Positions 32,471 to 43,735 of a DNA stretch of 64,000 nucleotides are shown here, piece after piece. The stretch is taken from contig OZ038462.1 in assembly GCA_964036295.1 (NCBI GenBank), positions 13,812,440 through 13,876,439 of the forward strand, in the 5' to 3' direction. Position numbers and translations under genes: made by a program. How positions within the stretch are numbered: the first letter of the stretch is position 1; each line of letters begins with the position of its first letter. Below the pieces are notes generated by a model. That model was given only the letters and a program-made list of their open reading frames with translations, was not told where the DNA came from and made no database searches. This DNA is from Plumapathes pennacea (Eukaryota; Cnidaria; Anthozoa; Antipatharia; Myriopathidae).

Positions 32471-32835
32471 ATTTATCTACCTTGAGCGACCACCTAAACG
32501 AACTATGTTTCTGTTTGGTAGACCGTCACTCTCCTGTTTTATTCCTCCCATGTTGTCGCCGCTCCTCACATGAACTCTGCATCGCCCACTGGCTCCAGTT
32601 TGCATCTACCTGTCCCTTCTGTCGGGGCCAACTACGTGACAACCCCGCCTTCCCGCTACGGTTGACCGGTGTCCACCCGGCAATTGCCCACCTCGCCCAC
32701 CTCATCGGGGCACCTCAACCCCGTTGGCAACCCGGTCGTCCATTTCCGTGGGACTGGGTCCGCGCTCAAATCCCTTTAGCAGTATATAATCGACAACGGG
32801 CCGAATACGGCAACGCCCTCAGACGCCCGGGGTAA
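32449..32835 (+). CDS. RING-finger-like accessory protein
   Basis: 128 codons, overlapping the end of the envelope frame by 22 nt. Residues 20-60 resemble a RING-H2 finger: Cys20/Cys22, then LPCCRRSSHELCIAHWL (Cys35, His41, Cys44) and STCPFCRG (Cys55, Cys58). The LPC...H..C...WL...CPFCR pattern is typical of E3 ubiquitin ligases. The first Cys pair is spaced C-x-C rather than C-x2-C, which may be a defect or a variant. The remainder is Pro/Arg-rich with no recognised domain. Intact; the role in the element is unknown, possibly modification of host proteins. Confidence 0.6.
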   Translation: MPTGQHLDLSTLSDHLNELCFCLVDRHSPVLFLPCCRRSSHELCIAHWLQFASTCPFCRGQLRDNPAFPLRLTGVHPAIAHLAHLIGAPQPRWQPGRPFPWDWVRAQIPLAVYNRQRAEYGNALRRPG

Positions 32836-33881
32836 CTAACACCTCCCACGACACTTCGGACAGTCCAGACAAGACATTCCCAGCATCTCAACACTCAAGA
32901 CTTTCAAGACATTTCCCTGTATGAACACTGACATTCTACGAACACTTACTTTTGCTAGCTCAGCGTATACCTTTCATCATTCCTTTAGTATGGTAGGTTA
33001 GCACAGCCTCTTTCCAACAACTTTTTTGCATGGCCGCATGTTCTGTTTTATCACATGCTTTTCTTCCATTCTTGCCCATAGGAAATACCGAACAAAACCA
33101 AAAACAAATCTATTAAAATACCATAAGAAAACATAAAATAAGCAGTAAGCAGTAAGATACGAATATTTATGATTTCGCATACTACAATTATCGTTTTCAT
33201 TTAGCAGAATGTCAATTAGTTTTCAGTTCCTTGCTTTCCAGCGGGACTCAATCACGTATCGTATGTTAGTCACATACTCTTTGGAAAATTATACCCAAAA
33301 TCATGTAAAATTGATTAGAAAAATTTGAGCAAATCCAGCATGTAACAAGTGACATGCTATCCAAAATAATATATACTTAATTGTATGATTGTCCGGCATG
33401 TAAACGATGTAACATGCCTTTCGTATTATTATTTAGCGCAAAAATAGGGCTTTCAGTTATCATTTCATATAATTAAGGTTTCATGTTCATGTTTATTAAT
33501 TATGGCCTTCGCTTCCTCTTGCCTTACTCAAACAACTCTTGCGTATGCAATCACAAGACTATCTTGTTTCAGACGAATTTTCTGCTAAATTGATTCTACT
33601 CTCCTTTTAAGTCGCCGGAGTCGACATTACTACACAGGGAGGTAATGTTAAGAGAAAACCGGCACGATTTCGGAGAGCAATTTTGGAATAACATTTTGGC
33701 CGACTTTGAAAGGAACGTTTGGTTGCAAACGGAAGTAATAGAAAGTATAATCATTAAGAAAAGAAATTCACTTGGACAGTTTAATTGTGACCACATGCTA
33801 TTCTGAATGTCAACACATTTTTCTATACATTCCGGAATCTTTCTAGTCGAACGGAGTCGACTCTCGTAAAAAAGGGAGTAA
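32836..33881 (+). other. 3' untranslated region of the retroelement
   Basis: AT-rich without ORFs. Two related purine-rich segments, each preceded by GGAGTCGAC and followed by TAATGTTA (33609-33651 and 33850-33886), resemble a duplicated polypurine tract. Confidence 0.4.
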
Positions 33882-34225
33882 TGTTATAGTGTAAATCTAG
33901 CTAATCTTCCCGTAGTTGGAAACGAATAAATTTAGTGAATTAGAGTTCTGTTGTTGACACTCGGAAGAGCCCAGGTACCACTGCTAAGTAAATAGTTACT
34001 AAGAGCCTTTAGAATTAGAATTCATTGGCTAATTAAATAGCCATTACTTGGTAGAAATAGATTAATCCTGCTGAACCAACATCCATTAGGTTAATTACGA
34101 TAGTTAATGCTGAAGGCTCTGCCTGGTCAAATACCTATCTGGGAACCATTATATCCAATTCTATGGAAGAGCAGATGTGCAACCACAGCTGCGTCCTTGA
34201 ACCAAGGTAGACCTTTTAGTGTGAA
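33882..34225 (+). repeat. Probable 3' LTR, truncated
   Basis: Starts TGTTATAGTGTAAATC immediately after AAAAAAGGGAGTAA, as expected after a polypurine tract. The 5' LTR is too truncated to confirm identity, and the 3' end runs into a dispersed repeat near 34230. Confidence 0.3.
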
Positions 34226-34236
34226 CTATCTTATAT

Positions 34237-34440
34237 CAATAACACAACCAGCCAAGTGTTGAGATGTCAGAGCTTCAAAAGGTCAATCAGGTCATATTTT
34301 ACTAGAAATACGATAATCGCAGATGCCCCCTCACTCCGTCCTGCATTGGCATATATTAGTAGTTTCGACGCAAAAAAAATAAACATAGAGGTAATGTGTC
34401 TATTTTATACGGCCTTTGATGCAACCAGCTTGTTGTAGTT
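34237..34440 (+). repeat. Two adjoining dispersed repeats
   Basis: 34237-34299 repeats 18986-19047. From 34301 the 5' end of the 1.7-kb repeat family (ACTAGAAATACGATAATCGC) begins but soon diverges, resembling the copy at 50014. Confidence 0.7.
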
Positions 34441-34559
34441 GACGGAGCAAGCGTGTTAAATTAACGTTTTACTATTTGTACTATATCAAGTGCTGCACAC
34501 TTAAAGGAGAAAAAGAGTGGTCTGAAATCTACTAACTATGTGTTACTAGTGGTTTACCA

Positions 34560-34795
34560 AGGCCCCGTCCAGACTAATCTGGATAAATTTGAGAACGGAA
34601 ATTTACTTGTACGTTTTGGCCTCCCGTCCACACTAAGACGCGTTTTCGGTGACCGAAAACGGTTATTTTCGAAAGCGTGCTTTAGTGTGGACAGTAAAAA
34701 CGACTCGAAAACGATAGTGTGGGCGGAAAACTTTCGATGCGTTTTAATACGAAACCTTCGTTTTCAAATTTACTGGATTAGTGTTGACCGGGCCT
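34560..34795. mobile_element. MITE with palindromic ends
   Basis: About 235 bp. The left end AGGCCCCGTCCAGACTAATC pairs imperfectly with the right end (GGATTAGTGTTGACCGGGCCT), and inner sequence continues as a long imperfect palindrome around GTTTTCGGTGACCGAAAAC. No coding potential. Confidence 0.65.
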
Positions 34796-34799
34796 AACT

Positions 34800-35880
34800 T
34801 TGCGTTGAAAATTATATATCCAGAGCTCGGAAACCCCACCCCGCCTGGCCTCTTTTACGTGCCGCCGCGCATTTTTTCACAGTGAAATTTCCGAGTGAGG
34901 GAAAAATTTTTTTTTACCACAACAACATTAAAAACAAAGCGCGACTGCTGGCGTCAGCATCGTTGTCTGGACTCTAACTTACCCACGGTAAATAGACCAA
35001 TCAGAGAATGGCAAAAAAACTTGAAATACCTATCGTCGCGTCTGCTGCAAAATTCTTCTGCGCATACAAATTTTGAAACTTTACGAGTTCAAAGCGCACG
35101 AACTTGCTCAGTCTGTGGTGATAAATCAAGTTGGATGTTGACAACACTGATGGTGTGGGTACGGGTGCGGGTAAGGTTGCAGTCACGGATGAGGCAAGGT
35201 GAGACCTTTTTTGAAGTTATACTTTTAAATACCAAAACGTGATTTTTTCTTTTGTCGAAGCGGTTTTGTACTGGTAGGATCCAAATAAATTGTGCTAGTT
35301 TGTTTTGAGGTGCTTCAGTTTTGATCATTAGAATAAATTCAGTGGTTTTTGCTGTCGAGTCTTCCTGCCTCTCCTTTTTTCTTGAAAACGTTAGGCAGTG
35401 TTAGACGGTTAGTTTCTTTGCCCACCAACATTCGCCAGTTGACATTTTTGCGTGTTTTTATGGAATGTCTTTTTGCCTTTTGTACAAGTTTCGGTTCTTT
35501 ATGCACTATTGCAGGAACAGGCAAGAAAATCGGGAAACGGTTTTTGTGGTGACCCGTTTTAAAGGAAACACCACTACAAAGATAATTGACATGCTGTTAG
35601 TCATGTCAAACTTCACTGTTGGTTCCGAATATTGATGCACGACCGCTGATCTGTTTCATTTTCAGAGTGTGCCCTGGAACTCAAAAGCTTTACTCGGCGT
35701 TTTTAAACGCAAGGTGGCGACATGGTTTCGCCTCCCCAAAACTTTAAAGTTCTTTTTCTACGGGGAGGATGGAAAGAGGAAAAAGAAGATAAGGTGCGAC
35801 AATATTTAACTCCTGTTGTTTTCAGTGTGAGATTTGCGCTGTTCTCAACATGCACCACGGTTTGCTTGTTTCCTCAGTAA
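34800..35880. other. No gene recognised
   Basis: Mixed composition; short open frames without family resemblance. Confidence 0.45.
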
Positions 35881-35909
35881 TGGAGATACAATCTACATCT
35901 CCACTGGAG

Positions 35910-36125
35910 AAGAGAGGGGGAGGAGAGGAGACAGGAGGAAGAGAGGAGACCAGGGAAAGAGAGAAGAAAAGGCGAAGAGAGAAGAGAAGGCGAAGAGAGA
36001 AGAAAGGCAAAGAGAGAAGAGAAGGCGAAGAGAGAAGAAAAGGCAAAGAGAGAAGAGAAGGCGAAGAAAGAAGAGAAGGCGAAGAGAGAAGAGAAGGCGA
36101 AGAGAAAACACCGGAAGAAAGGAGG
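35910..36125 (+). repeat. Purine-only GA-rich repeat tract
   Basis: More than 200 bases almost entirely of A and G, made of AGAGAAG and AAGGCGA units with an approximate 14-21 bp period. Several frames remain open through it (Arg/Glu/Lys-rich), but that follows from the missing pyrimidines. It is bounded by non-repetitive sequence that could be a host exon; not provable here. Confidence 0.75.
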
Positions 36126-36183
36126 ATGGCAGCCTACAAAATGATGCTGTCAGGGCTGCTGTCCTCCTTGGAAGTGTAGTTTT

Positions 36184-36373
36184 ATTATAGAGTGGTAAGA
36201 TAGGACATAATTTTGCAGGTTTTCATTCAAACTTTCAAACCACATAATGAAATAAATGTGTACAAAATTTTAAAAAGTTCACGACTCCAAAAAGAATGAG
36301 CAATTTTTTACTAACTTAATTTTCAAATTTCAAAAAATCATTTTTGTGATTAATCACTTTACCACTCTATAAT
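36184..36373. mobile_element. 190-bp MITE
   Basis: Inverted terminal repeats ATTATAGAGTGGTAA (36184-36198) and its exact reverse complement (36359-36373) around an AT-rich core. Confidence 0.65.
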
Positions 36374-38384
36374 GGATCAGCTCTGACCCAGTAAGAAAAC
36401 AACATCTATCAGTATCAATTCTTTCTATTCTTAATCTTATTATCATCATTATCATACAGCACACTATTCATTGTATGCCCTTTTTATCATACTTCTGTGA
36501 TATATTATTTAAGCTTCATCAGGTGCTCCTGCCTGGTACGAAAGCCAAAACCTTGTAGGAAAAAGTAGGAACGTATTCTCCAACCAAAAGCATGCAGAAG
36601 TACAATCCCTTGGAGGATATGGGAATAATAACTATCATGAACTATACAGGTAAACAACCATTTCACTCACAAGCTTAAATACAGAATCTCTCTGCAGCTT
36701 TTTAAAAATACATTAACAATACAGTTTACAGTCAGCATCCATTTAACCAACAATGTTTAAAAAGCTATATGTTCTCTATACTGTACAATACAGTACACCT
36801 CTAACTGAAAGAGAAATTTGAATTTGATCACTCTTGGGTGTGAAAGGGTTTACGTTATTTTATTACAATATTGGTTACTGTCTACCTTGGTGCTGGTCTT
36901 ACTGAAGCTTTCCTTCATAAATAGCTAACACTTTTCTAACAAATAAGTAAATAACCCTACAATGCAGAATATTGCCACAGCAGTTTACATTATTATTACT
37001 TGCACCAATGTTAAACCTTGTGTCAGAGGGGTACACACAGAAAAAAAATTAGCTCTGAGCATGTTTTCCACTTGAGCACAGTACAGCATCATTCCAAATT
37101 TTAAGAAAACATCCAGGTACACCAAATTTCTTTTTGAGGTTTTTTGACACACTACACAAGAATATACAGGCCAGTCCTTCAGAACAATCTTTTGCCATTC
37201 TTGTTAGACACAAATCAGCATTGTCAGTTCATTTTTGGCTGCACAGGATTTGACTTCTCAGCCTGATTTCTTCACTTGAACATTTCCTTTAGCATGATCT
37301 TTGGAGTTGAAAACACATACTCAGTTTTTGTCTCTAGTACACATTGTTGCAATTTATTATACAGTACTTACCTATAAACAACATAGAAATTGAACTTCCA
37401 TTTGGACTGAAGTGTAGGTTTAGCTAAGGAACCTCCCTCTTTGCTCCTACAAAAATCAGAAAGGCACCATTTTTTTAGAGGATAATGGAATAATTCACAA
37501 TGACGAACACAATACAACGCACTTTCATAGCTAACCTGTACTATTCATCCACAATTGACATAATCTTGGATGCTGCAAAGGATCTGGCGCACTGTAGATA
37601 AAAACTTATAAAATAAAAATCAAAATAAAATTCTTGAGTACATTGTAAAGTGTTTCACAGTACACTGTAGGTGATAGCAATATTTAGTTCAAGATTAATG
37701 TGTGATAAAGAGACTATTTTTATGCACAAACAAAAAGTTAATGTTACATTGTATTATTACAGTACCTTCTTTTGGTATTGTCTTTTTTCATCTTTAATGC
37801 TTAGTACCAGCACTGTTTTGTGAATAATAACAATATTACCTGTATAGTATAATTTAGTATGTTACTATGGATAAAATACTGCTCATGAGAAAAGTTAAGA
37901 ACAAAATAATATTTTTTACTAAAACAGATACAACATGTACATGCAGCAAAATAGATAATAAACACAGCATTGTCCTCATACTCACTATTCCATGGTACTG
38001 CAATGGCTGACATTGCTGTAGGATGTTGCTCGTAATGTGAAAAAACTTGTATCTGGTGATGCTAAGCCTCTTGTGATTTGGTACACATTAACTTCTGAAC
38101 TCATATAGAATGTCTTTTAACAGTACTATGTACTCATGCAACAAAAACTGGCATATTCATCACAGTTTCAAGATTTGGATGTTTTACGCAAGAGTAAGAT
38201 AACTTGTTCGATATGTTTACTAAAACTGTAAGAACTCAATTTTGACATGTTATAAGTTTTGATCTGTTATAAGTTTAACTTTTTATGCAAAAGTAAAAAG
38301 ACAAAAGCGGTATCTTATCTCACAGTTTTCAGTGGTAAACATATATGTTTGCCAGTGACATTCACACCGTGGAAGTCATCGGAC
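36374..38384. other. No gene seen
   Basis: AT-rich, rich in short poly-A/T runs; no coding or repeat structure recognised. Confidence 0.5.
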
Positions 38385-39055
38385 TGACAACATGATAGTA
38401 GAAGATACAGTTTTGTCTTCCTTGCCTGAAGGCTCACAAACTCTGGAAGTCATGAAACTATCGCCTGTGATGATAGAAGATACAGTTTCATAACTTCCTT
38501 ACCCGAAGGCACACAAACTCTGGCAGTCATTAAGGCTTACGCTTGTGATGATAGAAGAACTGCTGTCTTCCTTGCCTAAAGGATAGAAGTTACTGTTGTC
38601 TTCATTGCCTGGAGGCGCACAAACTCTGATGGCCACGAGACTATTGCCTGTGATGAAAGAAGATCAGTTTGTCTTCCTTACCCAAAGGCACACAAACTCT
38701 AGCAGTCATAAGACTAACGCTTGTGTGGTAGAAGAACTGCTGTCTTCCTTGCCTAAAGGATACAAGTTACTGTAATCTTCTTAGCCCGAAGGCTCACAAA
38801 CTCTGGCAGTCATAAGACTAACGCTTGTGATGATAGGAGATCTGATGTCTTCCTTGCCTAAAGGCGCACAAACTCTGGAAGTCACGTGATTCACGTCTGT
38901 TGATGGAAGTTACTGCTTTCTTCTTAGCCTAAAGGCTCACAAATTCTGGCAGTCATAAGACTAACAATTGTGATGACAGGAGAACTGATGTATTCCTTGT
39001 ATAAAGGCTTACAGACTCTGGCAATCATGAGACTAAGTTTGTGATGATAAAGAAT
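38385..39055 (+). repeat. Degenerate satellite-like array
   Basis: The block CACAAACTCTGG recurs eight times, at about 38439, 38513, 38619, 38691, 38794, 38868, 38939 and 39009, with TCTTCCTTGCC and GTGATGATAGAAGA elements between. Spacing alternates roughly 72-74 and 103-106 bp in the first half, then settles near 72. It abuts the 3' end of the Helitron coding region. Confidence 0.8.
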
Positions 39056-39070
39056 TACAACTCTACGGCT

Positions 39071-40405
39071 TCACCTGAAATGATGAGACAGGAGCCTTGT
39101 GTCTGCCCGACGGAACAGTTTGGTTGTGGGATGAAGCATCAAGGACAAATAGCCATGATTTGGCAGAATGGCAGTAAAGTGAGCTGCTGCAAAGAACCCC
39201 AAGATAGGTTTGCAACCCACTAAGAATCCTCCTGGCTTCTGATATATGAAATGGTGCCTAGTGTGATCTGCTCCTTCCTCAAAAAGCTCCGCCAGTTGAG
39301 CACTGTTTTGGAATGGATAAGGGAAGGAGCCATCCCTGAGACGGAACGATGAGTAGACATATATTGCTCTGTTCAGGGCAAGGGAAAGTGCATGGAGATG
39401 AAACTTTTCACCCCAAGCTCCCCATGTGGCAGCTGTTTTGACAATGTCTGCAAATTTGTCATCATTACACTCAAGGCTGAGGAGCTGCCTGAAGTACTGC
39501 TCATTCTCTACCATTGTCAGCACGGTTAGGAGTTGCAGGTCAGCTGTCAAATCTTCTGTGCCTATCTGCCCCTGTGAAACCATATGCCACAGGCAATTGC
39601 CATCAGGACTGGTTGGAACTGCTGTGTAATGAGTTTGTACAACAGGATGGAGCTGTGCCATGATGTGCCTTTCCAAAACCTGCATGCCATCATAGATTGC
39701 TGGTTCAATGCCTCGCACTTGATCAAGTTGATGATACAGTGATTCCCTTTCTGAGCGGATAAAATCTTTGATGAAGTGAACATTTGTAACATCAGAGTGC
39801 AATATTTGGGTGCTGACTTTGCATTTTCTTGGTTTATTCTTTGGCACACTGCTTGAAACAGTTGGCTTGGAGACTTTTGGCTGGACCACAGGGTTTGCAC
39901 ATCTGAATTTGCTGCATGTGTGTCTTGCATTTACAGCCAGTAGGTCGTCTTTAGCTATCCTGTTTTGGGGACTTTTAGCCTTACCAATAGACTGAAGTCT
40001 GTGAAAGCTCATTGGCTGGAAGAGCACATGGTCAAGGGAACGTAGTCTCGATGCTGCAACAAAGGTGCATCCAGTTGCTTTCTCACCTTTACCCAGGTCA
40101 ATCACTACCTTAGATAGGGTCTGACCTTGTGACTTGTGGATAGTCATGGCATATCGGAGTCTCAGGGGGACCTGAAGGTGTGAAAGTCTGCTACCATGGG
40201 AGTCCCACTCAAACAGTTGTAGTGGTACTGGAATTGCGGTCTTTCCTTCATGAAAGGGGGGTCCAGTGTAGTTTAGAAAATTTACAAGGACAGCAATGGG
40301 AAGATCTGGTGGTCCAGTGTTTGCAGCAAAGAGAATGTCGTGTACTGTACCAGGGGAACCATTACACAGGCCCATTTGTTGCGAAAGGTTGGGTGTGAGC
40401 ATCAC
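39071..40405 (-). pseudogene. PIF1 helicase C-terminus and OTU protease domain
   Basis: 444 codons. Residues 1-150 hold helicase motifs (GLCNGSPGTV, and motif VI-like LRLRYAMTIHKSQGQTLSKV). Residues about 255-415 form an OTU cysteine protease domain: the PDGNCLWHMVS box with Asp/Cys near 266-269, and HFTAILP with the catalytic His near 408. Both catalytic residues remain. In Helentrons the OTU domain is part of the RepHel polyprotein; it may remove ubiquitin, although no role in transposition is established. Joined to the upstream helicase piece by a frameshift near 40402. Confidence 0.85.
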
Positions 40406-41355
40406 CTGTGCTCCCTTTGTGAGGAAGATATCTGGGTCCAGGCCACCAGCATCATCTGACTTGGCAGAAGCTGCACCTGTGCCAGAGTGTTTGCAGAGAT
40501 GCGAGCAATGGGGGTGTTAAGGCTCTTCAACTTCACATAGTTGTATTCAGCCACACTCTGTTTATCAAAAAACAGTCTGACTGCTTCTTTTAACTCGGCC
40601 TCGTTGCTGGTGCTTGGTGACCTTGTAAATAGTTTCCTCCAGTCGTCTTCTATTGACTGGCCATTTCTCAATCTCAACAGCAGGCCACGAAAAGCTGCTG
40701 CTTCAGGGTTGTTTCCTGCTTGCCGCATGACTTGTTTTAGCAGAACAACTGTGTCAAACATTTTGTAAACGGCGTGGCCTTGGTCACCAAGAACTGATCC
40801 TGTAGCAGCTGCATAAATTGGTCTGTCACCAACAGGTGGGAGTTGGCCAAAGTCACCAATCAAGATGACAGATAGTCCCCCAAAGGGTTCAGCAAGCTTG
40901 CCTGTTCCTTGGCGTAGCCTCCTGTCAACCCACCCCATGCTCCTTTGGCCCAACATTGACATTTCATCTATGAGGATGTAATGCTTTCCTTCCAGAATCA
41001 TCTGAAGCCGCTGCAGTGACTGTCCCTGTAATTCTTTGTTTCTCTGCTCTCGTACAGGGAGCTGCAAAACAGAGTGGATGGTGCAGTCATGGATGTTGAA
41101 TCCTGCCATTCCTGTTGTTCCTGTTAGAACACATTCCTCTTTGAGCACATCTGCAATAGCACTAATGAGGTATGAATTACCAGTGCCAGCAGTCCCTGAA
41201 ATGATCCATGAGCCATTGGACACTGAATCGTGCTTGAACCTTCCTTTTTTGCTGAGCAACCCACTGTGGACAGGATCGTAGGAGAGGAGGGGGAAGTTCA
41301 GAAGCTCCACTGCTCCAGTCATGGTTGTCTGTCTGATCTGTGGGATTATTCTCAT
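40402..41355 (-). pseudogene. PIF1-family helicase N-terminal part with altered Walker A
   Basis: 317 codons. The Walker A box reads ISGTAGTGNSYL: the invariant Lys that contacts ATP phosphates is Asn. Walker B (ILIDEMSMLGQRSM) and motif III (VILIGDFGQLPPVGD) are intact. In working Helitrons the helicase unwinds the donor strand 5'-3'. The Lys loss should abolish ATP hydrolysis, so this copy is inactive even apart from its frameshifts. Confidence 0.85.
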
Positions 41356-41554
41356 AGTGCTGGTTCAGGCGGCACAAGAGCATCCACTCTTCACATGTCT
41401 CTTCTGGGGGTGGTGGTGGTGGTTCATCTTCTGACTCAGGTGTGACTAAGCAGCGCTGAGCACTCTCAATTTCAGATGCAACCTTTGGGATGTGCTCTAG
41501 TGCACATTCTGTGGACAGGAACGCACTGTATGCTCTGATGAAGACATTGCTGCA

Positions 41555-43155
41555 TTATTCTTCCCCATCCCATGAATTCTGAGGCTCTCCACTCCATGGC
41601 TTGTACTTGATCAGCTGATATTTGCAGTACAGAGAGTAGTTCTTCCCAGCTGGATTGGATGAAAATGATGGATAAGCCCTTATAAGAACCTCATTGGCCC
41701 GTGGCCTTGGAATGCCGCTGACGACATTATACTTGGAGGCAAATTCCATGAAGCTTAGATTCGATATTCCAGGTAAGCGTTCCTCCCACTGTTCTCGCTT
41801 GGAGTAGACACCGAGCATTGATTGGTCCAATACTTCACCTGGTTCGCTGCCTTCCTTGCTCTGCTTATGGTTAACTTTGCGACTTTCATCACGTGACACA
41901 GTAACAAAGAAATAGGTGCAGCGGTACAGGGGCTCCTGCAGTAGAAGGTGGGCTGTTTCCTGTGCTGCCATGTAACAATCCCCAGCAACTTTGATCATTG
42001 CTTTCTTCAGTGCAGATGATGCCTGGGCAGTGTCCTGAAGCCGGTCTACACAGGTCTTCAATATGCCGGTTACTGGCTGAGATCGCGGTTCTCCCTTGGC
42101 TATGTACTTGGCCATGTAGCGTGCACATGGATCGACATCCACAACAATCTGGAGGTCAACATTATCACGCTCGTGCTGCAGCATGACCCGATTGTGGGAA
42201 TTGAGGCGGCCATCATTGCGCTTTGTGACAAGGGTGTCCCTGATCTTATCTTCACTTATCTCCTCAAAAGTGACACCAGTTTCTTCTCTCAGCTCTTGGG
42301 GATAGCCAAACGGACAGCTAGGCTCTTCTCCTGCTTTCTTGCGACGAAGGCAGTAGGCTGCATTACAACGGGTATGCCGCTCAACAGAGTTGACCAGTTG
42401 ATGGTAATCCTCATCCTCATCTTCCACACCTCTGAAGGGAACAGAGGATGGGTGTGGATCTGGTGCTGACCAGTCATTGAAGTCTGGCATTGCCTCATTC
42501 ATTGTTGTCAACAGCAAATCTGCATATTCGACTGCTGTTGCCTTGGCTTGGTTGCCCTCTGCAATTCTTGCCAGCAGCTCTTCGCGATTAGCGTTAGGAT
42601 CAGAGAGCATATTCTGTGCTTCCCAGCCCTTGGCAGCTTTGGTGATGAGGTCACAAAGGCCAGGGTCATTCTTCAGCTGAGCACAGCCATGGGCATGAAT
42701 AGATCCATGTGCTTGCCATTCATACCAGTGCCAACTTGCATCAAGGCACTCATACATCCAGCGGTTGATGAATTCTGGCAGTCTGATGAGAAGTACCAAT
42801 CTGTTAGATGGAGATTGTTGATAGTGGCTTGCATATGCATACCACGGGTTGCACCCTCTGGCTACTGCAGTAGGCGATGGAGATCTGGCCAGTAGTTATC
42901 TGCTGCACTGACAGTGAAGAAGAAGGTAGGGTGTCCCTTCTGGTCAAACAGTGCTTCACGTTCCTGTAGGCAATGGAACCAGTACTGCCTGGTGCCCTGG
43001 ATCTTGGTGGCATACATCTGTACACGGTTCATCAGTTGTTTGGCTGACATATCTTTCACCATAGAACGCAGCTCTTCTATTGTGAGATTAGCATCTTTGG
43101 GGTGCTGCTTCAGGTAGATGTTTGCTTGGGATAACAACTGGTGCCTGTGCTTCAT
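41555..43155 (-). pseudogene. HUH Rep endonuclease of the Helitron
   Basis: Two frames: 42862-43155 covers the start of the Rep (helitron-like N) domain ([18 protein letters not shown]), and 41555-42799 the catalytic part. HUH is GSIHAHG (His35, His37 of the second frame); the two-Tyr motif is [13 protein letters not shown] near residues 228 and 232. A Cys/His cluster ([20 protein letters not shown]) lies between them. Rep nicks and rejoins DNA through tyrosine. The residues needed are present, but a frameshift near 42800-42860 separates the domain start. Confidence 0.88.
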
Positions 43156-43197
43156 GTTTAGAGCCCAGTATGGGAAGCGAGCATGAGAAGCAAACCT

Positions 43198-43735
43198 CTA
43201 ACGAAAGCGGCCATTACTTTCTTGGTCAGCATACTTAATCAGGTGCTTGAATGAATCAGCTAAAGATACAGCCCTCTTTCGCCCTTGGTTAGTTGGGTCA
43301 CCTTTTCCATACGGGAAGAGGGTGGGAAAAGCCATAGAAGCCAGGCCTGCGGTCTCGAACTCATTGATGGAGTTTCCAGTGACTGATGGCCATTCTAGTG
43401 GATCTTGTCCATCAACAGCTGATCTGATTGCATCCTGATCTGGCTTTTTGTGGAGTGGGAGAGGAAGGAAACTTCTCGAAACTTCATGATATCCATCGAC
43501 ATCCTCCTGTGTATCAGGAGGTACATCTGGGCTATGTGTGACTTCTTTCTCTTCTTCGTGGACTGTGTCATCATTGTCCTTAACCATTAGCAGACTACTT
43601 GGAACATCATCTTCAGGCAGTTGTTGCAGTGATTTGTGGTCGATTATAATGTCCTTGTAGTAGGGATTGTTAGCCTTGAGCCACTGAATAGCATCCAAGA
43701 CTCGCTTGCGGCGCAGTCTATAGTCTTTATGAGTG
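43198..43735 (-). pseudogene. Helitron N-terminal domain segment
   Basis: 166+ codons starting near DYRLRRKRVLDAI. Contains NNPYYKDIIID and EFETAGLASMAFPTLFPYGK, the conserved lead-in to the Rep domain. A stop at 43198-43200 separates it from the Rep frame. Confidence 0.8.

Larger units (their letters stand above)
24031..34225 (+). mobile_element. Retrovirus-like Ty3/Gypsy chromovirus with accessory genes
   Basis: Order: LTR remnant, primer site, gag, protease, RT (mostly deleted), RNase H, integrase, chromodomain, SGNH hydrolase, envelope-like glycoprotein, RING finger, untranslated region, probable 3' LTR. About 10.2 kb, of which 1.57 kb is a later TTAA transposon. An envelope downstream of pol is the hallmark of errantivirus-type elements; a chromodomain integrase is a chromovirus trait. 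Having both, plus SGNH and RING ORFs, is unusual. Deletions in gag and RT make this copy non-autonomous. Confidence 0.8.

Noticed and set aside
34540-34797. 85-codon plus-strand frame
   Set aside because: Falls entirely inside a palindromic MITE.
35834-36190. Arg/Glu/Lys-rich open frames in the purine tract
   Set aside because: Openness is explained by the lack of T in the tract; three frames are open at once.
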